Assembly (NCBI GenBank): GCA_029558535.1
Contig: JAKQEK010000197.1
Span: 90,471 to 154,470 of the forward strand
Length of the DNA stretch: 64,000 nt
Source: Bacteroidota bacterium
GTDB taxonomy: Bacteria > Bacteroidota > Bacteroidia > Bacteroidales > ML635J-15
Reading direction: 5' to 3'
In this document: one piece after another, positions 43,901-53,463 of the stretch
How positions within the stretch are numbered: position 1 is the stretch's first letter
How the letters are laid out: every line of letters starts with the position of its first letter
Position numbers and translations under genes: made by a program
The notes under the pieces: model-generated
The model's database searches: none
Seen by the model: the letters and a program-made list of their open reading frames with translations, nothing else
Told to the model about the DNA's origin: nothing

Positions 43901-46900
43901 TACATTATCATCCGCATCTGGTCTTACAAAAAGCCTTTCTGCCGGAGTTTATGAGTGGTCTGATTGTCAATTCAACCTTGCAGACACTTATAAAATTACT
44001 GCAACAACGACAGGACTCTCTGATAACAATGTTACTTCATGGGATATTGTTATTGCTTATAATGCAAATAGTATCATTATATCAGAAATGTGCGATCCGC
44101 TTAATAATTATGCAACAAACAGATATATCGAAATATACAACCCGACAAATTCAACTATTGACCTTACAGGCTGTAAAGTAGAAGCTATCGGTAATGGATC
44201 TGTTATACATACATGGAATCTCAGTGGAACAATAGCATCATGTACAGCTAAAACCTGCGGTGATGATGGAAACACGGCTTTTACACCTGATTTTATAAGT
44301 GCTACATGGAGTAGTGCCAACACTGATTGGAATGGGAAAGAAGGAGATGGGGCAAGATTTAAAAATTCAAGTTCAACAATTGTAGATAATGCCGGTTCTC
44401 ATGGCAATTTTGAGAATAAAACAACAGTAAGAATTGCCTCAGTAACTGCCCCTACTACAAGTTTCTCTTCATCGGAATGGACTTCAACAGCCGTTGCTGA
44501 TGCAGGGTCAGGGGCTTCTACACCTGCAACCCATATATGTAATTCCTGTAATTGTTCAGAACCTACAACAAATTCTACTTCACTATCATTTTCAAATATA
44601 ACTGCTACAACTATTGATGTTTCTATTGGAACCCCCGGCGATGGCTACTATCGTATTATAGTTGCGCGTCAAGGCTCTGCTGTGAGTTTTACACCAACTG
44701 ATCTTACTACTTACGATGCAAATTCTGTTTTTTCGGATGCTACTGATCTTGGGTCCGGCAACAAAGTAGTTTATAGTGGTACAGGTACTTCAGTTACTGT
44801 AAGTGGTTTAAACGGTAATACAACTTATTATTTTAAAGTATTTGAATACAACTGTTCCGAAGGCTACGAAGATTATTATACCGGTGGAACTATACTGGCA
44901 GGCAATGCTACAACATTAATAAGCCCTGTTACAAATCTGCAAGTATTATGTCAAACAAACAGTACCGCTACAATAACATGGACTGCTCCGGTTGGAGATT
45001 ATACCGGAGTAATTATAGGAGTAAGAAATTCTACTTTAGTTCCCCATACTATTAGCAATAATGCAAGTAGTTATACTGCAGATAGTGAGTTTGAATCTGG
45101 CACACAATACGGTTCGACAACACCATACAGCTACGTAGTTTATAAAGGCACAGGAACAAGTGTAACAGTAACAGGTTTAACTCAAGGGCAGGCATACACC
45201 ATAAAAGCTTATACTTATAAAAATGAAACAGGTTCGGTTTGGTCAACTACTCCCACTACCAGTATATCTGCATTGAGTACTGCAGATGTAACAGAAAATT
45301 TTGTTTTAACCGGAAACTCACAACTTCAACTACAATGGACTAATCCCAATAGTGCATGCTTTGATGAAGTCATGATAGTGTGTAACGCAGGTTCTGCCAT
45401 TACTACCCAACCAACAGGTGACGGATCATCATACACAGCAAATCTTGCTTTTGGCTCAGGAACGGCTTACGGTACCGGATATGTTGTTTACAAAGGGACA
45501 TACTCACCACAAACTGTAACTGGCTTAAGTAACGGAACAGAATATTGCTTTACATGGTTTGTTCGTAATGGTACTTCTTGGTCAACAGGCGTAAGCAATT
45601 GTGAAACACCAACAACGGTTACAATCCTTCAACCCGGTGATTTGGCTATAGTTGCTGTTAACACCCAAGCCACAAGCTCTGGCTCGGCAGATGAAATATG
45701 TTTTTTCACATTTAAAGATATAACAGAAGGTACAAGCATTGATTTCACAGATAATGGTTACGAAAGATTATATGAAGGGTTATGGGCTTCTTCTGAAGGT
45801 ACCATAAGAATGACTCGTTCAGGAGGTGGGACAATTCCGGCAGGTAACGTAATTTGTTTTCAGGGAATGGGATATACACAATCCGGTTTTAGTATTTACA
45901 ATTGTGGCAATGCAGATGACGAGAACTGGACTATTACATCTATAAATTCTGTAGGCTCTTTGAATGGTTCTTACGACCTTAACGTTGATGATCAGATTTG
46001 GATAATTCAAGGAGGAGCCTGGGCAAATGGAGGATCAATATCTGCACATGAAGCAACTTATTCGGGCAATGTTCTCTATGGTTGGACTGCAACAGGATGG
46101 GAACCAGCTCCCGGATATGACGACACAAAAGGTTCAACTTTATACCCATCAACTGAATGCTTTATGACTAATGTATCTGTTGCAGCAAACCATAGCAAAG
46201 TAAAATACGTCGGCGAGACAACTGAAACAAGTCAGTTTAATTGGATTGGAAGAATTAATGACGATACAAACTGGCTAGGATTTGCAGACAATACTACTTA
46301 TTTTGCAACGAGAAATTATTCATCTACTTGTTACGAATTCACAAGCAATCAATCAATAGGTGACATTAGCGGTATTTGGACCGGGGCAGCCAACGAAGAC
46401 TGGTTCGATTGCGGGAACTGGCAAAATCTTAGAATTCCGATTGGAAACACAAATGTACTAGTTTCAGGAGCTGTTAGCAATGATATAACAGTTGATGACG
46501 GAATAATCTCACAACCTGAAGCAGTATGTAATAATCTGACAATAGAAACGGACGCATTAGTTGGAGCAAATCCCGTTAAATTAAAGGTAAATAATTCTAA
46601 TAGTGTATTAAGAATCTATGGTAATATGGAGAATAATCAAATTATTCAACATACTGCAGGAGAAATTTATTATTATGGCGATTTTGAAAATAATGATACA
46701 TATACCCATACTACAGCAGGCATAGCAATATTTGAAGGATCAAGCCCTCAAACGATTACAGGAGCCACAACATTTTATAATTTAAAATTGAATAATACAT
46801 CTACCGGCGTAACAATTGCTAATAATATTACAGTAAATAATATATTAACTCTAACTGATGGGCTAATTAATACAGGTACAAATATGGTGATAGTCGAAAA

Positions 46901-47972
46901 TAATTCGACATCTTCGGTAACCGGGCACTCAACTGAAAGCTATATAAATGGCAATTTAAGACGCAAAGTAGCTGCAACAGGAGAATACGATTTCCCAGTT
47001 GGAACTTCATCATATTTTGAGTTGGCAAAAATTCTCCTCACAAGTTCATCAGTTACTTATTTTGATGCAAAATTCACAAATCCGCACACAGGCACGACAT
47101 TACCAACTTCTCCTTACTTAACTGTTGATGGAACAGAACTGACAGAATTACTTGATTACGGCTTCTGGACTATAGCACCGGTCTCCGGGACTTCAACTGA
47201 TTATGACATTACATTGACTTCACGAGGGCATACAAACGGTGGAGAAATTGCTACTCAGCATACAATTGTAAAAAGAGACAATTCTTCCTCCGACTGGGCT
47301 TCATACGAAGATAATCATGATAATTCAACTCAATCAGGAACAGGCACAGATCCAATTACTGCCAAACTTACAAACATGAACGGATTTTGTGATGCAGCAA
47401 TAGCTAAATCAAAAGAATTCCCTTTACCGGTAGAACTATTGTATTTCAAAGCTGATGTCATAAATAAAACCGTTTTGCTCGAATGGGTAACTTTGTCAGA
47501 AATCAATAATGACTATTTCGAAATTCAGCGTTCATATAATGGCATAGATTTTATGCAAATCGGCAAATTATACGGTGCAGGTAATTCAAATAATAAAAAC
47601 TATTATTACTTTACAGATGATGATCCTCTATTCGGAATATCATATTACCGACTAAAACAAAGCGATTTCGACGGAGTATTTTCATACAGTAAAACTATTT
47701 CTGTTTTGTTAAAATCTGAAAAATCTCTAAACGTTAGTTGTTTATATAATCCTGATTATGCTGCAACATTGTTAATTGACAACCCTTATGGTGGCAATCT
47801 CAACATTAGGATAACTGATATGTCCGGAAAAATAATTAGATCTGACATATTTTATTATATAGATAATCCCGTTACATTAAATATTGATAAAACAGGAATA
47901 AGTCCCGGATTATACATTTTTAATGTCTTCAATAATTTTGAATCTGTTACGGTTAAAGTAGTTGTTTATTAA
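40962..47972 (+). CDS. Giant secreted multidomain protein, T9SS type A cargo
   Basis: A 2,336-residue protein from a TTG at 40962, the first in-frame start after the promoter and before the signal peptide (KKNWLLVVVGVVVGVGLSIT then SNAQ); no ATG is available. Domains: a beta module of the kind repeated in the next gene (about 205-320), two similar Trp/Gly-rich modules (about 322-583, NPNTWTNWVAA in both), a lamin-tail-like domain (583-755), another lamin-tail-like domain (about 1036-1190), and three fibronectin III-like domains (about 1200-1556). A Trp-rich domain and a beta-helix-like part (about 1800-2020) follow. The C-terminus is a T9SS type A sorting domain (ITDMSGKIIRSDIF, GLYIFNVFN). 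It is an adhesin or surface protein; no enzyme motif is visible. Confidence 0.86.
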   Translation: MKLLNYIFGKKNWLLVVVGVVVGVGLSITSNAQILTFEFSALLGNEATATSNSNDANLTSSTISRGAGLTAAANAGRFNATYWSLTSITNAVSGNNYMEFTITPNSGYQFSISSIYIQMQRSSTGPRGIAIRSSVDGYSTNLDQEYSISDVTTTQNFTFTFTQGNSSTPVTYRIYMWAEAEGGSGGIGDGSGNDIVVNGTVTSVPSTPTITLSTSTLTGFNYTEDAGPSTEQTFTVSGTNLTNDISIAASTNYEISKTSGSGYSSPLTFTQSGGSVSETTVYVRLKSGLSTGTYNSETIIASSSGATNKTVTCSGSVVDYPNWCNVHPGSGNITTGGEFLVYAQVYEPSLTEAAGQGAGVTCHIGYSSSNTNPNTWTNWVAASYYQDNGNNDEYKADIGPSLLPAGTYYVASRFSLNGGATYSYGGYSIGGGGFWDGSSYVSCVVTVTANYPDWCNLQWPASGSISVGGSYDVYAQVYESGVTEAAGQGTNVSGWIGYNTANTNPNTWTNWVAATFNSQSGNNDEFKADIGSALPAGTYYYASRFKVNPNANEYKYGGYNSGGGNFWDGSSYVSGVLTVTAPGGCADDLFISEYIEGSSNNKYIEIYNGTGSSVDLSNYDLVQYNNGSATVSYTLSLSGTLTDGDVYVIGNSSGTLYTPDLSTSSNVMGFNGDDVIALRHSSVNIDIIGKIGQDPGTEWGSGVTSTADNTLVRKNTILGGDSNGADDFDPSNEWNGYAQDNISDLGSHTMICPTGTSTITAGAGSEPATISSLIDTQGEAVLNFDFTVTDDGSTPATDALNTYISKIIITQGTGNDISDWTQAIAGALITDGTATQTANIAINATNITISSIAHAGGSDLGYIADNGAKTYTLKIWLKSSLGGTLPSSIDGLNFVFRVQDSDIDLDGGSGFEEDQDQNSGSTKNAVAVVATELIFTTGKPPTTGSPATNFPVRVSAVDANDNIDLGATNSITLTKESGSGTLSSASGLTKSLSAGVYEWSDCQFNLADTYKITATTTGLSDNNVTSWDIVIAYNANSIIISEMCDPLNNYATNRYIEIYNPTNSTIDLTGCKVEAIGNGSVIHTWNLSGTIASCTAKTCGDDGNTAFTPDFISATWSSANTDWNGKEGDGARFKNSSSTIVDNAGSHGNFENKTTVRIASVTAPTTSFSSSEWTSTAVADAGSGASTPATHICNSCNCSEPTTNSTSLSFSNITATTIDVSIGTPGDGYYRIIVARQGSAVSFTPTDLTTYDANSVFSDATDLGSGNKVVYSGTGTSVTVSGLNGNTTYYFKVFEYNCSEGYEDYYTGGTILAGNATTLISPVTNLQVLCQTNSTATITWTAPVGDYTGVIIGVRNSTLVPHTISNNASSYTADSEFESGTQYGSTTPYSYVVYKGTGTSVTVTGLTQGQAYTIKAYTYKNETGSVWSTTPTTSISALSTADVTENFVLTGNSQLQLQWTNPNSACFDEVMIVCNAGSAITTQPTGDGSSYTANLAFGSGTAYGTGYVVYKGTYSPQTVTGLSNGTEYCFTWFVRNGTSWSTGVSNCETPTTVTILQPGDLAIVAVNTQATSSGSADEICFFTFKDITEGTSIDFTDNGYERLYEGLWASSEGTIRMTRSGGGTIPAGNVICFQGMGYTQSGFSIYNCGNADDENWTITSINSVGSLNGSYDLNVDDQIWIIQGGAWANGGSISAHEATYSGNVLYGWTATGWEPAPGYDDTKGSTLYPSTECFMTNVSVAANHSKVKYVGETTETSQFNWIGRINDDTNWLGFADNTTYFATRNYSSTCYEFTSNQSIGDISGIWTGAANEDWFDCGNWQNLRIPIGNTNVLVSGAVSNDITVDDGIISQPEAVCNNLTIETDALVGANPVKLKVNNSNSVLRIYGNMENNQIIQHTAGEIYYYGDFENNDTYTHTTAGIAIFEGSSPQTITGATTFYNLKLNNTSTGVTIANNITVNNILTLTDGLINTGTNMVIVENNSTSSVTGHSTESYINGNLRRKVAATGEYDFPVGTSSYFELAKILLTSSSVTYFDAKFTNPHTGTTLPTSPYLTVDGTELTELLDYGFWTIAPVSGTSTDYDITLTSRGHTNGGEIATQHTIVKRDNSSSDWASYEDNHDNSTQSGTGTDPITAKLTNMNGFCDAAIAKSKEFPLPVELLYFKADVINKTVLLEWVTLSEINNDYFEIQRSYNGIDFMQIGKLYGAGNSNNKNYYYFTDDDPLFGISYYRLKQSDFDGVFSYSKTISVLLKSEKSLNVSCLYNPDYAATLLIDNPYGGNLNIRITDMSGKIIRSDIFYYIDNPVTLNIDKTGISPGLYIFNVFNNFESVTVKVVVY

Positions 47973-48052
47973 TTAAAATATGAGTAGAACTGTGACAAAT
48001 GATTTTAAAAATTTTTATAACAAAGCTATTTTTTAATAAAATCAAAAAAACT

Positions 48053-51000
48053 ATGAATTCAATTAAACTTATTTTTACAACTCTAATTCTTGTATCATTT
48101 TCAACAGCATCTTATTGTACTGATCATTTTACTGAAAGTTTTACCAGTGGGCCCAGCGATTTTTACACAGGCAATCATACATACAGCAGTGGTCTAACAT
48201 GGGAACTTATAACTGTCAAGGGTGAAGCAGCAGCATATTCGGTCGGTGGTATAGGTAGCGCAGCAATTTTTCAGGCAAATTCAACATCATCAATCATTTC
48301 GCCATCTGTTAATACTGCTGGAACAATTACATTTCAATATCGTGAGAAAAATGATATAGGTGGTGGAAGTTTTACTGTTCAAAAATCAGTTAGTGGTGGT
48401 GCCTTTGTTACTATTGCTACGCAAAACTTTTCAGGAACTACTTACCAAACATTTAATTTCACCATTAATGATAATAGCAATGATATAAGAATTAAAATTG
48501 TTGCGAGTAATCCCTCAACATATTTAATTGTTGATGAATTGACAATTACAGCACTATCAACAGAGCCTGAATTAAATGTTTCTCCTGCATCATTATCCGG
48601 ATTTATTTATATCGAAGGTTCAGGACCTTCTTCTGAACAAACTTATAATTTAAGTGGTAGTTTTCTGACCGGATACCCTGGAGACATTACAGCCAATGCA
48701 CCAACGAATTACGAGATTTCATTAAGCTCAGGTTCAGGTTTTGCCAGCTCATTGAACATTCCTTATACTTCAGCTACTCTATCAACAACAGTTATTTATG
48801 TAAGATTAAAAGCCGGATTATCAGCCGGTACTTATAACTCTGAAACAATATCTCATTCGGGTGGTGCAGCTTCCACAGTAAATGTAACCTGTAGTGGCTC
48901 AGTTTCTGAAATACCACCTCCTGCCCTGGTTGTAAATCCTTCTACACTTAATGGATTTACATATGTCATTGGAAATGGACCCTCAGCTTTTCAATCTTTT
49001 GTATTAAGTGGAACTTATCTTACAGGATATCCTTCAAATATAACTGTTTCTGCTCCGACAAATTATGAAATATCTTTAAGTTCAGGCAGTGGTTATACAA
49101 CAAACCTGAATATTCCATATTCTTCCGCTACTCTTAATTCTACAACTATTTATGTAAGGCTAGTAGCAGGACTGGTTACTGAAAACTATAATTCAGAAAC
49201 AATTACTGTAAATGGAGGTGGCGCTCCTGAACAAACTGTTACCTGCAATGGAAGTGTAACAGATGTTCCACCTGCAATATTGTCCATTAATCCTTCTATT
49301 CTCTCAGGATTTTCATATACAGTAGGTTCAGGTCCATCAGGTGAACAATCATACAACCTTAGTGGTACTAACCTCACAGGTTATCCGGCAAATATTATCG
49401 TAACTGCTCCAACAAATTATGAAATTTCTTTAAGCTCAGGAAATGGATATACAACTAGTCTTAATATTCCATATTCTTCAGTAACACTTAATTCTACAAC
49501 TATTTTTGTAAGATTAAAAGCTGATTTAATTGTTGGAACTTACAATTTTGAATTCATTACAAATTCTGGTGGTGGAGCTACCGATGTTGATGTAACATGC
49601 AACGGATATGTTTTGGAAGAATCTGAAGATCCTTGTCTCGCCGAAGATTTTAGCGGATTTACTTCGGGCACACACGAAAGTCCTGCTACAACTGACATTT
49701 CAGGTTCGCTTGATACTTATACACAAACTAATGGCTGGACTGGCTTAAAAATCTACTCTGCAGGAGGTGAAATTAAATTAGGTACGGCTTCTGCCAATGG
49801 TTATATAATTACTCCAACTATAGATTTATCGGATGGTGGCTCTTTAAGTTTTGATTACTCCAAATGGGCCAGTGATGCTTCTGTTGTTCAAGTTTTTCAT
49901 GCTTCTGACGGTGTTAATTTCGTTCAGGTAGGTAGTGATATTACTCCTGAAACAGATTTTCAGAATGTTTCTTTGGAAATCTCTGAAGGCACAGCTTCAT
50001 CTAAAATAAAAATCGGAACTAATGTTAAAAGAGCTTATCTTGATAATATTGAAGTTTTCTGCGGAGGCTCTGCACCTACCCCTTTATTATCAGTTACACC
50101 GAATAGCTTAAGTGGATTCAATTACATCGAAGGTTCAGGTCCATCTTCAGAACAGTCTTTCGCTTTGTCAGGTACAGATATGAATGGTACTGATGTAACA
50201 ATCACTCCTTCTACAAGTTATGAGATTTCTCTCACAAGTGGAACAGGATTTCAAAGTACTCCAATTACACTTTCCAGTTTTAATGGAAATACCACAACAA
50301 TTTACATTCGCTTAAAAGCAGGCTTACAATTTGGTATTTACAATTTGGAGCTTATAACAATCAGTGGTGGTGGCGCATCTGAGGTAATAGTAACTTGTAA
50401 CGGATATGTTGAGGAACTACTAACTCCCGAATTATCTGCAAACCCTTCTGAATTATCAGGATTCGATTACATCGAAGGTTCAGGTCCATCCTCAGAACAG
50501 TCGTTCTCTTTGTCAGGCACAGATTTGAATGGAACTGATGTAACAATCACTCCCTCTACAAGTTATGAGATTTCTCTCACAAGTGGAACAGGATTTCAAA
50601 GTACTCCAATTACACTTTCTAGTTTTAATGGAAATACCACAACAATTTACATTCGCTTAAAAGCAGGCTTGCAATTTGGTATTTACAATTTGGAGCTTAT
50701 AACAATCAGTGGTGGTGGTGCATCTGATATTACAGTTGGTTGTAGCGGATATGTTGAGGAATTACTAACTCCAGAACTTTTTGTAAACCCAGCAACTCTT
50801 GAGGGTTTTACATACTTATGGGGCGAAGGTCCTTCTGTTGAACAAAGTTTTGTATTAAGCGGAAGCAATTTGAATGATGATCAACTAACTCTTACTCCTC
50901 CTGCAAATTATGAAATATCTTTAAGTCAGGAAACAGGCTATCAAAGCGATCCAATTATTTTTAATTCTTTTAGCGGAGATGCAACTACAATTTATGTAAG

Positions 51001-51385
51001 ATTAAAATCTGGACTCGAAATTGGAGAATATAATTCAGAAATGATAAACATTTCGGGAAGTGGAGCTTCAGATGTGACAGTAATCTGTAATGGATATGTT
51101 GACATTAATGAAAACATCCTATTATTCAATTCTTCTGATAATTGTATTATTTATCCTATACCGTTTTCTGATATATTAAACATAAGTTTTAATGAATTAA
51201 ACAATAATAAAGTCTTTATCGAAATTTATGATGTCCTCGGAAAAGTCATTTATCATAACACATTTTCAATTAAATCAGAAAGATTGGAAACAGCAATAGA
51301 CCTACACAATCTGAATACAGGGATATACTTTTTAAGATATAAAAACGGTAACGATACATTTGTTAAAAAAATTGAAAAAAGATAG
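48053..51385 (+). CDS. Secreted repeat protein with six shared modules, T9SS type A cargo
   Basis: A 1,110-residue protein from ATG 48053 (MNSIKLIFTTLILVSFSTAS signal); the reading frame continues 18 codons upstream. Two jelly-roll-like domains (start and about 535-680) frame six copies of a module of about 115 residues (LSGFxYIEGSGPSSEQSF, NYEISLSSGSGY, TIYVRLKAGL, YNSETI). The last 80 residues are a T9SS type A sorting domain (NCIIYPIPFSDILNISF, VLGKVIYHNTF, GIYFLRY). Modules 4 and 5 are almost identical in DNA. The same module occurs once in the giant gene upstream, 80 bp away, so the two are probably cotranscribed surface proteins. Ligand unknown. Confidence 0.88.
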   Translation: MNSIKLIFTTLILVSFSTASYCTDHFTESFTSGPSDFYTGNHTYSSGLTWELITVKGEAAAYSVGGIGSAAIFQANSTSSIISPSVNTAGTITFQYREKNDIGGGSFTVQKSVSGGAFVTIATQNFSGTTYQTFNFTINDNSNDIRIKIVASNPSTYLIVDELTITALSTEPELNVSPASLSGFIYIEGSGPSSEQTYNLSGSFLTGYPGDITANAPTNYEISLSSGSGFASSLNIPYTSATLSTTVIYVRLKAGLSAGTYNSETISHSGGAASTVNVTCSGSVSEIPPPALVVNPSTLNGFTYVIGNGPSAFQSFVLSGTYLTGYPSNITVSAPTNYEISLSSGSGYTTNLNIPYSSATLNSTTIYVRLVAGLVTENYNSETITVNGGGAPEQTVTCNGSVTDVPPAILSINPSILSGFSYTVGSGPSGEQSYNLSGTNLTGYPANIIVTAPTNYEISLSSGNGYTTSLNIPYSSVTLNSTTIFVRLKADLIVGTYNFEFITNSGGGATDVDVTCNGYVLEESEDPCLAEDFSGFTSGTHESPATTDISGSLDTYTQTNGWTGLKIYSAGGEIKLGTASANGYIITPTIDLSDGGSLSFDYSKWASDASVVQVFHASDGVNFVQVGSDITPETDFQNVSLEISEGTASSKIKIGTNVKRAYLDNIEVFCGGSAPTPLLSVTPNSLSGFNYIEGSGPSSEQSFALSGTDMNGTDVTITPSTSYEISLTSGTGFQSTPITLSSFNGNTTTIYIRLKAGLQFGIYNLELITISGGGASEVIVTCNGYVEELLTPELSANPSELSGFDYIEGSGPSSEQSFSLSGTDLNGTDVTITPSTSYEISLTSGTGFQSTPITLSSFNGNTTTIYIRLKAGLQFGIYNLELITISGGGASDITVGCSGYVEELLTPELFVNPATLEGFTYLWGEGPSVEQSFVLSGSNLNDDQLTLTPPANYEISLSQETGYQSDPIIFNSFSGDATTIYVRLKSGLEIGEYNSEMINISGSGASDVTVICNGYVDINENILLFNSSDNCIIYPIPFSDILNISFNELNNNKVFIEIYDVLGKVIYHNTFSIKSERLETAIDLHNLNTGIYFLRYKNGNDTFVKKIEKR
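50111..50377 (+). repeat. Intragenic repeat, copy 1 (module 4)
   Basis: Repeated 345 bp downstream with few substitutions, mostly silent, such as T to C or A to G at third positions. Positions of about 50224-50370 are nearly identical to copy 2. Confidence 0.9.
50456..50722 (+). repeat. Intragenic repeat, copy 2 (module 5)
   Basis: Partner of 50111-50377 with a 345-bp (115-codon) period. The reading frame is kept across both copies. Confidence 0.9.
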
Positions 51386-51496
51386 CTGTAATTAAAACTT
51401 TACTATTATTCAATTTTGTAATACAATACACTAACCAGATTTGTATATCGTGTTAGCATACTAAAAATTTAATCCGCTCATCTCAATAATTAATAG

Positions 51497-51504
51497 TACT
51501 TTTG
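51497..51504 (+). promoter_or_regulatory. Putative -7 element of the DEAD-box helicase
   Basis: TACTTTTG, a perfect TAnnTTTG match, 17 bp before the ATG at 51522. No TTG at proper spacing. Confidence 0.5.
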
Positions 51505-51521
51505 CGACTTGAAATAAATTT

Positions 51522-53300
51522 ATGATACATTCATTTGAAAACTACGGGCTGAGTGAAGATATTCTTGCAGCTATAAAAGAATTAGATTTTAATACTCCTA
51601 CTCCAATACAAGAAAAAGTAATACCTCATCTACTCGAAACAAAACAAGATCTTGTTGGACTTGCGCAAACAGGAACAGGAAAAACTGCTGCTTTTGGATT
51701 ACCTATTTTACAACAAATTAATTATAATGATAATCATACTCAATGCATTATAATTAGTCCGACACGCGAGCTGTGTGTACAGATTGCAAAAGATATGACG
51801 AATTATGCCAAATACATTCCTGCAGTACGCATTGTTGCAGTTTATGGAGGAGCATCAATCGAAAATCAAATCCGTGATTTAAAAAAAGGCTCACACATCA
51901 TTGCCGGAACTCCCGGAAGAGTTCTTGATTTAATAAAGAGAAAAATACTAAAAATTGACAAAATTTCATTTTTAGTTCTTGACGAAGCTGACGAAATGCT
52001 TAATATGGGTTTCAAAGAAGATATTGATTTAATTCTTGAAACCACTCCCAAACACAAACAAACTCTTCTATTTTCGGCTACAATGCCTCCCGAAATTATG
52101 AAGATTGCCGAAAACTATATGGTCAATCCTTTGGAAATTTCTGTAGGAAATAAAAATTCAGGTGCAGAAAATGTAGAGCATTTCTACTATCTGGTAAATG
52201 CAAAAAACCGCTATCTGGCACTAAAACGTATTGCCGATATAAATCCTGATGTTTACGGTATTGTTTTTTGTCGTACACGAAAAGAAACTCAGGAAATTGC
52301 AGACAAACTAATTGAAGACGGATACAATGCAGATGCCTTGCATGGTGATTTATCGCAGTCGCAACGAGATCATGTTATGCAAAAGTTCCGTAGCGGACAC
52401 TTACAGCTACTTGTTGCTACAGATGTCGCTGCCAGAGGTTTAGATGTTAATAATCTTACTCATATTATCAACTATAATCTACCTGACGAAAGGGAAGTCT
52501 ATATTCACCGAAGTGGTCGAACCGGAAGAGCAGGCAAAAAGGGAGAATCAGTGTCTATTATTCACAGCAAAGAATTACACAAAATAAGAGAAATAGAAAA
52601 AACATTAAAAAGACCTATTACACGAAAACAAGTGCCAGAAGGAAAAGAAATCTGCATGAAACAGTTAATGAATATGATTGACAAAATTGAAAAATTAGAA
52701 GATATTGATAATCAGATTCATGATTTTTTACCAATGATTTTGAAAAAGTTAAGTTGGATTGAAAGGGATGAACTGATAAAAAGATTTGTGTCGGTTGAAT
52801 TTAATCGTTTTCTAACATATTACAAAAATGCTCCCGATTTGAATATTAATGAAAAATCTGATCGTAACGACTCTTCAACAAACAGAAGAGAAGGAAAAAG
52901 AGAACGAAATAGTGTAAGTGCAAATTTTACAAAGTTTTTCTTAACTTTGGGTGAAAAAGACGGATTGACAAAATTAAAATTGATGGACCTTATTAATAGC
53001 AATGATAGTCTTGCCGGAGCTGAAATAGGGAAAATCGAAATTCTTGCCGGATATACTTTTTTCGAGATGGAATCTGCTATGGAAAATTTGGTAATCAAAG
53101 CTTTTAATAATAAAAGATACGCAGGTAAAAGGCTTAAAGTGGAAGTAAAAAACGACAGCAGACGTAAATCGGGTGGGTTTAACAAAAGCAGCGATGACAG
53201 AGGTGGATATAAAAGACGCGATGACAATACTGGCGGATACAAAAGACGTAGCGATGACAAAGATAGTAGAAGTAGGAATAGCGGAAAATGGGGAAGATAA
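51522..53300 (+). CDS. DEAD-box RNA helicase with DbpA RNA-binding domain
   Basis: A 592-residue protein. Helicase motifs: Q-motif TPTPIQ, AQTGTGKT (48-55), PTREL, DEAD (154-157), SAT (185-187), HRSGRTGRAG. A DbpA-type RNA-recognition domain follows at about 465-545 (TKFFLTLGEKDGLTKLKLMD). The tail is basic and Arg/Gly/Asp-rich (SDDRGGYKRRDD repeats), typical for RNA contact. Such proteins assist ribosome assembly or cold adaptation (DeaD/CsdA-like). It stands alone with its own promoter. Confidence 0.96.
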   Translation: MIHSFENYGLSEDILAAIKELDFNTPTPIQEKVIPHLLETKQDLVGLAQTGTGKTAAFGLPILQQINYNDNHTQCIIISPTRELCVQIAKDMTNYAKYIPAVRIVAVYGGASIENQIRDLKKGSHIIAGTPGRVLDLIKRKILKIDKISFLVLDEADEMLNMGFKEDIDLILETTPKHKQTLLFSATMPPEIMKIAENYMVNPLEISVGNKNSGAENVEHFYYLVNAKNRYLALKRIADINPDVYGIVFCRTRKETQEIADKLIEDGYNADALHGDLSQSQRDHVMQKFRSGHLQLLVATDVAARGLDVNNLTHIINYNLPDEREVYIHRSGRTGRAGKKGESVSIIHSKELHKIREIEKTLKRPITRKQVPEGKEICMKQLMNMIDKIEKLEDIDNQIHDFLPMILKKLSWIERDELIKRFVSVEFNRFLTYYKNAPDLNINEKSDRNDSSTNRREGKRERNSVSANFTKFFLTLGEKDGLTKLKLMDLINSNDSLAGAEIGKIEILAGYTFFEMESAMENLVIKAFNNKRYAGKRLKVEVKNDSRRKSGGFNKSSDDRGGYKRRDDNTGGYKRRSDDKDSRSRNSGKWGR

Positions 53301-53436
53301 AACAAAATAATAATATTTGACGAAATAAATTTAAGTTTTCTACAAGTCTATCTTGAGCTAAAAAACATATTTTTAGCTATTAATAATAAAATTATTCCAT
53401 ATATTTTGTTTACCCTAGCCTTTTAATAGATTTTTA

Positions 53437-53444
53437 TATTTTTG
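53437..53444 (+). promoter_or_regulatory. Putative -7 element of the sodium:solute symporter gene
   Basis: TATTTTTG, 20 bp before the ATG at 53464. The nearest TTG is 28 bp upstream, too far for the consensus. Confidence 0.48.
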
Positions 53445-53463
53445 CAATATAAAATCATGTATT

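Noticed and set aside
52820..53305. A 161-codon minus-strand frame rich in Leu/Ser
   Set aside because: It is the antisense of the Arg/Gly/Asp-rich tail and RNA-binding domain of the DEAD-box helicase.
53345..53390. Terminator after the DEAD-box helicase
   Set aside because: AGCTAAAAA / TTTTTAGCT can pair, but the stem is AT-only apart from one GC step and no T-run follows, so it was not called.
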